A stretch of DNA of 34,740 nt from Ignavibacteria bacterium CG1_02_37_35. GTDB lineage: Bacteria > Bacteroidota > Ignavibacteria > Ignavibacteriales > Ignavibacteriaceae. The notes below the pieces were generated by a model. That model ran no database searches. It was not told the DNA's origin and saw only the letters and a program-made list of their open reading frames with translations. Positions 23,659 to 31,800 of this stretch are shown here, piece by piece (position 1 is the stretch's first letter; each line of letters opens with the position of its first letter). The stretch covers positions 1 through 34,740 of the forward strand of contig MNVA01000228.1 in assembly GCA_001871325.1 (NCBI GenBank), written 5' to 3'. The position numbers were made by a program, and so were the translations under genes.

Positions 23659-23686
23659 GAGTTTAACGAAATTATAATTTCTACAC

Positions 23687-25516
23687 CTATTCTATCATAT
23701 CAAAAATAGCCTCGATTCTCCCGAGCGGTGCGGAGATTTGAACACCATCTGCAAAAGTTTTTACTTGATCAAAAGTTTCCCGTGCAATTTTAACACCTTC
23801 GTTAAACCCTTCTTCCTTCGTTGTCATCTTTTTCATTCGTTGAAGAATCTTTTGGGGAACAGAGGCGCCCGGGACTTCATTATTCATAAACTCAGCATTG
23901 CGGAAAGAAACCAAGGGCCATATTCCGCAAATAAGGGGAAGTTTAATCTTCTCGATCCGTTTCATGAAATGTTCAAGAAGTTTTATGTCGAATACCGGTT
24001 GCGTGATCATAAACTCCGCTCCTGCTTCAATTTTCCATTCTAATCTTTTTAATTCTTCATCAAGATTAATTGCACCGGGATTAACACCGACTCCCACACA
24101 AAAACCTGTCGGATCACCAATCGGGTTGCTCGCAATATCTAATCCATGATTAAGGCGATTGATAATATTAGTCAAGCCGATTGCATCAACATCAAAAACT
24201 GCGGTAGCATCGGGATAATTGCCAAGCTTCGGCGGATCGCCTGTAATTGCTAAAATATTCCGCAGCCCTAACGCCCATGCACCAAGGAGATCAGACTGCA
24301 TCCCGATCACATTTCTATCTCTGCAGGCAATGTGAAGCACCGTTTCAATACCAACTTCTTTCTGAATAATTGCTGCAAGAGCAAGTGCGGACATCCTTGC
24401 CGAAGCTCTTGGACCATCAGGGATATTAATTGCATCTATTCCGGCGTGGTAAAGTTTGCGAGCTTTATCAACTTCTCTTGAAGGGGAGACACCTTTTGGT
24501 GAAACAAGCTCAACTAATTTTACAAATTCTTTTTTAAGTAATTTATTCGAAAGACGTGATTTTTCATTCTTCTCGTAAATTTTAATTTCGGAGGGTTTCT
24601 CAACTTGTAAATCAGCGATCTTAACATCCATTTTTTTAACAGGTTGAAGAGCCTGAACAGCCTTTCGCATCGCTTTAATATGGGTGGGATTAGTGCCGCA
24701 GCAGCCACCGACAATATTTGCCCCCGTCTGAATGAACCTTTTAGCGTATTCTGCCATATACTCCGGTGAGGTCATATAAATATTTCTCCCGCTTATATTT
24801 TGCGGTAAACCGGCGTTCGGCTGAACAGAAATAGGAATATCTGTAAGAGATCGCAAGTTTTCTAATGCATCGAGCATAGCTTTTGGACCAACAGAACAAT
24901 TTAGACCTACTGCGTCAACGGGATAATCTTTTAGCTTTTCAATAAATCGTTCAAGCGGAGCCCCGCTGAGTAATGTACCACTTTCATTGATAGTAACTTG
25001 AGCGACAATGGGTATATCAGCGTTGAGCTCTCTTACCGCTCTTATTGCCTGGATCAATTCCTTAACAAGAGCGAAGGTTTCTAAAACAATTAAATCTACA
25101 CCGCCATCAAGTAATCCTTTTATTTGTTCTTTGAATACATCTTTTGCTTCGTCGAATGAAAGTTTACCCAGAGGTTCAATTTGTACACCAAGCGGACCAA
25201 CGGCGCCTGCCACAAGTACGGATTCTTTTGCAGCAGTCTTAGCAAGTTTCGCCCCGCGTAAATTTATTTCATAAACTTTATTGCCAAGTCCGTGTGGAGT
25301 AAGTTTAAAGCTGTTTGCTCCGAAGGTATTAGTTTCAATAATATCTGCACCCGCATTAATGTAATCACAGTGAACTTCCGTAACCAATTCCGGATTCGTT
25401 AAGTTTAATTCATCGAAGCAGCGGTTGATATATATCCCTTTTTCATAGAGATAGGTACCGGTTCCGCCGTCAAATAAAATTAATTCATTTCCCAATCTTT
25501 CGCGAAAGCTTTTCAT
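23687..25516 (-). CDS. Bifunctional homocysteine S-methyltransferase / 5,10-methylenetetrahydrofolate reductase
   Basis: This 609-residue fusion resembles Bacillus YitJ. Residues 1-285 form a homocysteine methyltransferase barrel with the three zinc cysteines: Cys207 in GLNCSVGP and Cys272-Cys273 in GGCCGTNPTHI. From about residue 325, starting FVKLVELVSPKG, is a MetF-like FAD barrel that reduces methylene-THF to methyl-THF; ILAITGDPPKLGNYP and FMITQPVFD are typical MTHFR segments. Joining the domains links methyl-group supply to methionine synthesis. The start at 25516 fits the family N-terminus. No SAM riboswitch, T-box or other known leader was seen upstream. The cobalamin-binding and activation domains of full MetH are absent. 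Confidence 0.93.
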   Translation of the reverse strand: MKSFRERLGNELILFDGGTGTYLYEKGIYINRCFDELNLTNPELVTEVHCDYINAGADIIETNTFGANSFKLTPHGLGNKVYEINLRGAKLAKTAAKESVLVAGAVGPLGVQIEPLGKLSFDEAKDVFKEQIKGLLDGGVDLIVLETFALVKELIQAIRAVRELNADIPIVAQVTINESGTLLSGAPLERFIEKLKDYPVDAVGLNCSVGPKAMLDALENLRSLTDIPISVQPNAGLPQNISGRNIYMTSPEYMAEYAKRFIQTGANIVGGCCGTNPTHIKAMRKAVQALQPVKKMDVKIADLQVEKPSEIKIYEKNEKSRLSNKLLKKEFVKLVELVSPKGVSPSREVDKARKLYHAGIDAINIPDGPRASARMSALALAAIIQKEVGIETVLHIACRDRNVIGMQSDLLGAWALGLRNILAITGDPPKLGNYPDATAVFDVDAIGLTNIINRLNHGLDIASNPIGDPTGFCVGVGVNPGAINLDEELKRLEWKIEAGAEFMITQPVFDIKLLEHFMKRIEKIKLPLICGIWPLVSFRNAEFMNNEVPGASVPQKILQRMKKMTTKEEGFNEGVKIARETFDQVKTFADGVQISAPLGRIEAIFDMIE

Positions 25517-25909
25517 TTATAGATCCCATTTTTTGTTTGATTGATAAAAATAGACAAATTGTTATTGGTAGTATTAACGTGCAATAATTCTAAATTCCGT
25601 TTTTTAATTTAATGAGATATAAAAAGAGTTAAAAATAAAAATTTCAATTTTGGTAGAGTAAAATGAAATAGTTGTAAGTTTTCTCCAATTTAGGAAAAGG
25701 TCTTTAGATCAACAAGAATACTCTTGAACGGTTAAATTTTGCAGTAAAACTTTTTAAGATTAACTTTACAGTGTAGAAATTAATTTATTAAAGATCTCGA
25801 GAACCGGGAATTTAGTGTACAGTGAATAGTATCCAAAAATGTTAAACTAAATTGTTTTTCCCCAGTCAAGGATTTTCGAAAAGAAATTAATCTAGGCTAA
25901 ATACTATCT
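25517..25909. other. Gene-free stretch of about 390 nt before the tRNA pair
   Basis: Very AT-rich sequence between the minus-strand methyltransferase fusion and the plus-strand tRNAs. Both promoters should lie here, since the two units are divergent. I see no credible ORF, no SAM riboswitch core and no strong hairpin. Exact promoter positions could not be fixed. Confidence 0.5.
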
Positions 25910-25982
25910 TGCCCCGTGGTGTAACTGGCAACACGCCTGACTCTGGATCAGGAGAGTTCAGGTTCGACCCCTGACGGGGCAG
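25910..25982 (+). tRNA. tRNA-Gln (anticodon CTG)
   Basis: A full cloverleaf: acceptor TGCCCCG/CGGGGCA, anticodon stem CCTGA/TCAGG with loop CTCTGGA giving anticodon CTG, T stem TCAGG/CCTGA with loop TTCGACC, and discriminator G. CCA is not encoded, so it is added by CCA transferase. It reads CAG, alongside a probable TTG isoacceptor elsewhere. Confidence 0.93.
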
Positions 25983-26039
25983 CAAAATTATGGTTGATGG
26001 GAAATGGTTAAAGTTTGATGTGGGAAGAATTTTTATATT

Positions 26040-26113
26040 GGCGCGTTCGTCTAGTGGCTTAGGACGCCGCCCTCTCAAGGCGGAGACCACCGGTTCGAAT
26101 CCGGTACGCGCTA
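26040..26113 (+). tRNA. tRNA-Glu (anticodon CTC)
   Basis: Acceptor GGCGCGT/ACGCGCT (first pair G-T), anticodon stem CCGCC/GGCGG with loop CTCTCAA giving anticodon CTC, T stem CCGGT-type with loop TTCGAAT, and discriminator A. It reads GAG. It lies 57 nt after tRNA-Gln on the same strand and is probably cotranscribed with it. Confidence 0.92.
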
Positions 26114-26197
26114 CTGCTCTAAGCAAATAGCAAATCTCAATTCACCGCGGCGAACCAAATAACAAAATTCCCAATTTGAGTTACTCAGTACTCACTT

Positions 26198-27025
26198 TTA
26201 ATTTGATTTTCTGACCAAAGTTGAAGTTATTTTAAATCTCACAAAATCGCCGGTGCCATCTGGGTTTTCTACTGTAGTGAGAGGTAAACTATCTATAATT
26301 GTCTCTCGTTTAACTAAACCATATTCAAGACTAATAAAATCGTGTTCATCAGTTTGGCGATCAAGTCCATTATCACGATAATAAATTGATTTTATATCAT
26401 AACAGTTCACATTGCCATTCCGATAGGGTAAGAGCTGTGTCCAAAGAATTGTTCTGGTGATGAAAAAGTCCTTTGTAATAAAAACATCCCAGCTTTTTCC
26501 AACAACTAAAGGATATTGTAAAATAATTCTTTTATTAATATAGACCGAATCATTAGGTGAAAATACAACGCCATCAGGAAAAGTGTTTCTTAACAAATGC
26601 TGAAGAAAATGAATTGGATCTGATTTTTTTAACTTTGGTGTTACCCATACTTCACTATAACCCGAAGAAGCAATCCGTTCAAATGTATTGTCGCTGTTAC
26701 GATACCAGTTTTTAACTACGGAAACTCCCGATTTATACGAAAAGTCAAATCTAATCAAATTTCTTTCTCCATTAACACTGTCATTTACTGATGAGATTTT
26801 AAGAATTGAGTATGTCATCGGTTGCAGAAGTGAGTCGATCCCAAGATTACCATTTTTGTCATACTTTGCAACATATGAGGCTGTTTCATATTCCCATTCG
26901 GTGTTTAAAGTAGTTGGATATTTTTCAACAGTTTCCGGAATTACAATCCCCGTTTTGGCATCTTTACAGCCCAAAATAAAAAGTAAACCGGCGAATGCAA
27001 TAAAAAGAATGAAGCCCAATTTCAT
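26198..27025 (-). CDS. Putative secreted lipoprotein of unknown function
   Basis: This 275-residue protein has a lipoprotein signal peptide: MKLGFILFIAFAGLLFILGC ends in the lipobox Cys at residue 20, followed by KDAKTG. It would be exported and anchored by a lipid, probably in the outer membrane or periplasm. The rest is beta-rich, with repeated short strands and aromatic residues (VVKNWYRNSDNTFERI, NCYDIKSIYYRD), as in many uncharacterised lipoproteins of this phylum. No known domain is recognised. It is convergent with the tRNA pair and divergent from the ferredoxin gene. A TACTTTTG box at 27048-27055 (minus) could be its -7 element. Confidence 0.75.
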   Translation of the reverse strand: MKLGFILFIAFAGLLFILGCKDAKTGIVIPETVEKYPTTLNTEWEYETASYVAKYDKNGNLGIDSLLQPMTYSILKISSVNDSVNGERNLIRFDFSYKSGVSVVKNWYRNSDNTFERIASSGYSEVWVTPKLKKSDPIHFLQHLLRNTFPDGVVFSPNDSVYINKRIILQYPLVVGKSWDVFITKDFFITRTILWTQLLPYRNGNVNCYDIKSIYYRDNGLDRQTDEHDFISLEYGLVKRETIIDSLPLTTVENPDGTGDFVRFKITSTLVRKSN

Positions 27026-27076
27026 AAAATTTCCATTAGTTGTTGTACAAAAGTAAAAAAGTTTTTGAAAGAATCT

Positions 27077-27084
27077 TATATTTG
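27077..27084 (+). promoter_or_regulatory. Candidate -7 promoter box for the ferredoxin gene
   Basis: TATATTTG, 26 nt before the ATG at 27111, fits TAnnTTTG. No clear -33 TTTG at 19-21 nt spacing was seen, so confidence is moderate. Confidence 0.45.
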
Positions 27085-27110
27085 TGTAAAGAAAATTTTA
27101 GAAGTGAAAA

Positions 27111-27446
27111 ATGAAACGTTTTGATAAACATATTTTTGTCTGCACAAACCAGAGAGAAGAAGGGCATCCGCGTGGATGTTGCGCCGGTAAATATTCTGTG
27201 GAACTGGCTGAACAATTAAAGTCAAGAATAAAGACGCTTGGACTGAATTCTGAAATTCGTGTAAACAAAAGTGGTTGTCTTGATGCTTGTGAATTTGGCC
27301 CGGTTGTAGTTGTTTATCCTGAACAATATTGGTACGGTAAAGTAGCCGTTGCAGATGTTGAAGAAATTATCCAGCAGCATATCATCGGGAATAAACCGGT
27401 TGAGCGGTTGATGATAAAGGATAAAAAATTTAATAAAGACTTGTGA
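27111..27446 (+). CDS. Thioredoxin-like [2Fe-2S] ferredoxin
   Basis: This 111-residue protein has the thioredoxin-like fold of Shethna-type ferredoxins and NuoE-like proteins. Cys11, Cys23 or Cys24, Cys56 and Cys60 match the four-cysteine pattern C-x11/12-C ... C-x3-C that holds a [2Fe-2S] cluster. The segments HIFVCTNQREEGHPRGCC and VNKSGCLDACEFGP are typical. The extra adjacent cysteine (23 or 24) leaves the second ligand uncertain. It probably transfers electrons in the cytoplasm; the partner is unknown. The following gene, nth, also carries an Fe-S cluster, but a functional link is not implied. The stop is followed 1 nt later by an (AATTAGG)n repeat. Confidence 0.9.
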   Translation: MKRFDKHIFVCTNQREEGHPRGCCAGKYSVELAEQLKSRIKTLGLNSEIRVNKSGCLDACEFGPVVVVYPEQYWYGKVAVADVEEIIQQHIIGNKPVERLMIKDKKFNKDL

Positions 27447-27447
27447 G

Positions 27448-27479
27448 AATTAGGAATTAGGAATTAAGAATTAGGAATT
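27448..27479 (+). repeat. (AATTAGG)4 tandem micro-repeat that supplies the nth ribosome binding site
   Basis: Four AATTAGG units (the third with AAG for AGG) plus AATTT begin 3 nt after the ferredoxin TGA. The last TAGGA (27472-27476) is 7 nt before the nth ATG, the same spacing as at the ABC gene junction (6667-6682). Confidence 0.75.
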
Positions 27480-27483
27480 TGGT

Positions 27484-28146
27484 ATGAAGACAATCACAGA
27501 TGAAAAAGAACGAGCGGAAAGGATTTTTTCTATTCTAAAAAAAGAATACGCAGCCGCTAAAATTGCGCTAGATTTTGAGAATCCGTTTCAACTACTCATC
27601 GCAACCATTCTCTCTGCTCAATGTACTGATGCCAGAGTGAACATTGTTTCTAAAGAACTTTTTAAAAAGTATAAAACACCGAAGGATTTCATTTCTGTTC
27701 CCCAAGAAGAAATTGAGAAGGAAATATTTTCAACTGGATTTTACAAGCAGAAGGCGAAAAGCATACAGAGTTGCTGCAAAACATTGGCAGAAAATTATGG
27801 TGGGGCAGTACCAAAAGATTTTGAGGATTTAACTAATCTTGCCGGAGTTGGGAGAAAGACCGCGTCTGTTGTACTCGGGAACGCGTTTGGAATCCCCGCG
27901 GTGGCAGTTGATACCCATGTTAAACGCCTTTCAAATTTGCTTGGATTCATCAATTCCGATGATCCGGAAAAAATTGAATCCAGAATAAAAGAACTTTTAC
28001 CGGAAAAAGATTGGACGATCTCAGGGCATTTACTTATGAATCACGGACGACAAATATGTATAGCGAGAAAACCGAAATGTGTAGAATGTAAAGTTGCGGA
28101 GTTGTGTCCGAGTGCCTCGTCAACTAAAATTAAAAAAGGGAAATGA
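27484..28146 (+). CDS. nth: Endonuclease III
   Basis: This 220-residue DNA glycosylase/AP lyase of base excision repair removes oxidised pyrimidines. The helix-hairpin-helix LAGVGRKTASVVLGNA carries catalytic Lys125; the catalytic Asp is Asp143 in AVDTHVKRLSNLLG. The C-terminal [4Fe-4S] ligands Cys192, Cys199, Cys202 and Cys208 keep the exact C-x6-C-x2-C-x5-C spacing. Its ribosome binding site comes from the upstream micro-repeat. The ATGA overlap with the HD-domain gene indicates coupled translation. Confidence 0.96.
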   Translation: MKTITDEKERAERIFSILKKEYAAAKIALDFENPFQLLIATILSAQCTDARVNIVSKELFKKYKTPKDFISVPQEEIEKEIFSTGFYKQKAKSIQSCCKTLAENYGGAVPKDFEDLTNLAGVGRKTASVVLGNAFGIPAVAVDTHVKRLSNLLGFINSDDPEKIESRIKELLPEKDWTISGHLLMNHGRQICIARKPKCVECKVAELCPSASSTKIKKGK

Positions 28147-28712
28147 TGGAAGATAATTCGCGAAATAGGGAAGTTTGTTTATCAATATTAAAAGAATTTA
28201 CTCATAACGAAAGTTTGCTGAAACACGCTTTTGCCGTTGAAACATGCGTTCGTGCGTATGCTGAAAAATTTAGGGAAGATGTCGAATATTGGGGTAATGT
28301 AGCTTTGCTTCACGATTTTGATTATGAAAAATATCCCACTACCGAAGAACATCCTTTTATAGGAGAAAAGATTTTACACGAAAGAGGTTTCGATGAAAAA
28401 TTTACAAAATCAATTTTGTCGCATGCAGATTACTCCGGTGAACCACGGGATACGTTGTTGAAAAAAGTTTTATTCGCATGTGACGAGTTGGCTGGATTTA
28501 TTACTGCAGTCGCATACGTACGTCCAAGCAGAACGGTTGATGAAGTTGAGGTGAGGTCAGTGTTGAAAAAAATGAAAGACAAAGCCTTTGCTCGCCAGGT
28601 GAGCAGAGATGATATTCGAAAAGGTGCGTTGGGGCTCGAAATTCCACTTGAGGAGCATATTCAGTTTTGCATCCTCGCTATGCGGAGGAATAAAGAAAAG
28701 CTCGGATTATGA
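28143..28712 (+). CDS. HD-domain phosphohydrolase family protein
   Basis: This 189-residue protein has a compact HD domain: His28 (LKHAFAVE), His57-Asp58 (ALLHDFDYEKYP) and a later His in ILSHADYSGEP are the expected metal ligands. Such small HD proteins are often annotated as nucleotidyl hydrolases, but the substrate is unknown. The start could be the ATG at 28143, in a 4 nt overlap with nth (ATGATGG), or the next ATG at 28146. It is likely cotranscribed with nth and ends 150 nt before porU. Confidence 0.85.
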   Translation: MMEDNSRNREVCLSILKEFTHNESLLKHAFAVETCVRAYAEKFREDVEYWGNVALLHDFDYEKYPTTEEHPFIGEKILHERGFDEKFTKSILSHADYSGEPRDTLLKKVLFACDELAGFITAVAYVRPSRTVDEVEVRSVLKKMKDKAFARQVSRDDIRKGALGLEIPLEEHIQFCILAMRRNKEKLGL

Positions 28713-28749
28713 TGGGGGAAAATTAAGTAAAAGAAATTTTTAAAATGCC

Positions 28750-28781
28750 TTGACATGTAACCCTATCATTGCCTATTTTTG
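28750..28781 (+). promoter_or_regulatory. Candidate promoter for the porU-porV operon
   Basis: TTGACA at 28750 followed after 18 nt by TATTTTTG (28774-28781), which fits TAnnTTTG. It would start a transcript with a leader of about 70 nt before porU, including the third copy of the ACTTTAGTGTTAA 13-mer. Confidence 0.5.
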
Positions 28782-28821
28782 AATCAAAATTTAGGAGAAA
28801 TACTTTTTCGAGATATTTGCT

Positions 28822-28834
28822 ACTTTAGTGTTAA
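28822..28834 (+). repeat. 13-mer ACTTTAGTGTTAA, copy 3
   Basis: Lies 30-42 nt upstream of the porU ATG, close to the distance of copy 1 from the carboxylase ATG (35-47 nt). See 849-861 and 19597-19609. Confidence 0.5.
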
Positions 28835-28863
28835 ATTAAAACTTTCAATATGGATTAATTTTG

Positions 28864-31800
28864 ATGAGAAATCTTAGCAAAATCTCGTTAATGATATTTC
28901 TTTTATACATTCAGATTCTCCCCCAAGAAGATATAAAAGTAATTTCATCAACTTCATCCTCAATGGTAATTGAGTTCACGCCTCAATACTTACCTGGTGA
29001 AAAAATTTCTGCCGATGGTAAAGAATTTTCGAAAGTCTCCTTTCTCGGAGCTTCGGTCGAAAATATGATGAGTTTTGGAGAACCTGAAATTCTTTCTAAA
29101 AGAATTAATATCGGTGTTCCTGCTGAAGTTGGAAATACTATTCAAGTTTTAGATTATTCTTTTAAAGATATCCCCGGGCAGCTTTTACCGGTTCCTTTTC
29201 CGAAAAAAGAAAATGGGATTTCAGATTTTTTCTATGCAACCGGTAAGAACTATTATCAGAATAAAAATGCGGAATTAGTTTCTTTCGGAGACTTTGGTAT
29301 AGTGCGTGATGTAGCGGTACAGACAATCCTTTTTAAGCCAGTTCTGTTTTTTGCAGATGAAAATAAAATTAGATTGTACAATTCAATTCGAGTACAAATT
29401 TCTTTTGCTCCCTCAACTACAGGTGCTCTAAAAAATGATGATGTTTTTGTGAAAGATTTTCTTTTGAATTATGATGTTGCCAAACGATGGAGTGTTGGAA
29501 ACAAACTTCAGAAAAAAACTGCCGTCACTCCCTCGGTGCTTGCAACAGGGAAGTGGGTAAGATTTGAAGCCCCATCCGAGGGAGTTTACAAAATTACAAA
29601 AGCAATGTTAAGTTCGTTTGGTATAGACGCGGCAGCCGTTGACCCAAAAACTATAAAAATTTATAATAATGGCGGGTCTACATTAAACGAGAATCCGGAA
29701 GCAGGGCGGGCAAACGATTTGGTTGAAATTGCAATCACCGTTTCAGGTGAGCAAGACGGAAAATTTGATGACGGAGATTACCTCTTGTTTTATGGAAGAG
29801 GAACAGATTTTTGGAAGTATGACTCAAACAGTAATAAAATTATTCGCTCGTATAATCCTTATTCAAAACAAAATTATTATTGGATTACATCAGGCGGAAT
29901 GGCAGGGAAGCGGATGGCTGCTCAACCGGGTTTAGATAGCCAGGATAAAATTGTTCAGGCTTCAACTCAGGCTTATCTTTTTTATGAAGACGATAAAATA
30001 AATATTGGAAAAACCGGAAGACATTTTGTTGGTGATGAGTTTACAGAATCAATTAAGAGCAGAAGCTACTCGTTAAAATTGGGTGGAATGTTGCCGAATA
30101 CTACCGTTAATTATAAAATTCAGTTTGCGAGTAATGCTACGGTAAGTGTTCCCTTTAAAGTGGAAGAAAACGGATCAGCCATGCTAGTGAAGAATATTTC
30201 AGGGCATGGGCAATATTCTTACGGAACGCTTGATAATAGTAGTTTTTCTTTTTCGGGTTCACTTCCCGAGAACCGAAGTTTATTAAAATTTACTTATTCA
30301 CCTCCTGACTTTGCATCAACCGGTTATTTAAATTATTACGAAATCACTTATTCGAGGGATTTAAAATATTCGGTTGAAAAATTAATTTTCTATTCAAATA
30401 ACGCCGGTGGTATAACAGAATATCAACTGTCAAACTTTGGTTCCACTAATATTAGAGTTTTTAATATTAGTGATTATGAAAATGTGAAAGAAGTCAGCGA
30501 TCCAATTAAACAAAGCGCCGGCGATTTTGTTTTCCAGGCAGATGAAACGTTTAGCCCGAACTCAAAATATATTGCATGCGTTGAAAGCGATATTAAAACT
30601 CCGGTAAATCCGGTTGAAGTGAAAAATCAAGATCTTCACGGTACAGATGGAAAGTCAAAATTCATCATTATTACTCACAAAGATTTTATTGATCAGGCAA
30701 ACCGTCTTAAGAATTATCGCGAGAACGAAAGCAAAGTTAAAATATCCACGACCGTGATTGACGTTGACGATATTTTTGATGAATTTTCCTGCGGGATGAA
30801 AGATCCTTCTGCCATACGCGATTTTCTCCGTTATGCATATAATCATTGGACCGTAAAACCGGAATACGTTTTACTTTTTGGCGATGGCGATTATGATTAT
30901 AAAAATATAGAAGGGGGAAACGGAAATTTTGTCATTCCTTTTGAAACTGAAGAATTTCTTGATGAAATTTATTCGTATGCTTCGGATGATTATTACGCCG
31001 CTATTCTTGGGAACGATCAAAAACCCGATCTTGCCATCGGTCGTTTACCAATCAGGGGGCTGGCAGACGCAAAAAATGTTGTTGATAAAATCATCCATTA
31101 TGAAACCGGATCAGAAAAAGGACCATGGAAAAATTTGATTACTCTTGTTGCAGACGATGGCAAAAAATCGCTCGGCGGTGATGACGGAAGTCTGCACACA
31201 GGGCAGTCCGAGGCTTTAGCTAATTCTTATATACCAATTTCTTTTGATTTGAAAAAAGTCTATTTGGCTGCATACCCAACGGTTATCACTGGTCCGGGAA
31301 GACGAAAACCGGAAGTAAACCAGGCGATCATTGACGCGATAAACGAGGGAACTATTCTTTTAAATTTTATTGGACACGGAAGCCCGGAACTTTGGACTCA
31401 CGAACAAGTTTTTGTTCAAAGTGTTACTATTCCACAGTTAAAAAATGAAGATTATTTTTTCTTAACAGCCGCAACTTGCGATTTTGGGTATTATGACAAA
31501 ACCGGTGTGCAAAGTTCCGCAGAAGATTTGGTCTTAAAAGAAAATTCCGGCGCTATTGGATCTCTTTCTTCTGTTCGCCCTGTTTATTCTGATCAAAATG
31601 CTGCGTTAAATAATAAATTTTATACAAATATGTTGAAGAGCAATCGGGACACATTAAATCTGCCGATTCCTATCGGTAAAGCTTATTTTTTAACAAAGTC
31701 TGTTTACTACGATCCAAACTCTTTAAAATTTCATCTTTTTGCCGATCCAACATTACGGCTGCAGATACCGCAAGAAAATGGAGCGGTAGATTCGATCAAC

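Noticed and set aside
23738-24149. Overlapping plus-strand ORFs of 101 and 83 residues
   Set aside because: They are antisense to the methyltransferase/reductase fusion, whose MTHFR motifs are clear on the minus strand.
25517-25700. SAM or cobalamin riboswitch before the methionine gene
   Set aside because: None of the conserved core sequences or stems could be found on the minus strand.
25887-26126. A 79-residue minus-strand ORF
   Set aside because: It lies antisense across tRNA-Gln and tRNA-Glu; its ARTGFEPVVSALRGRRPKPL stretch is the well-known artefact of reading the tRNA complement.
28793-28860. AGGAG at 28793 as a start signal for a small gene before porU
   Set aside because: No start codon at a sensible distance opens a frame of useful length; a stop is met within a few codons.
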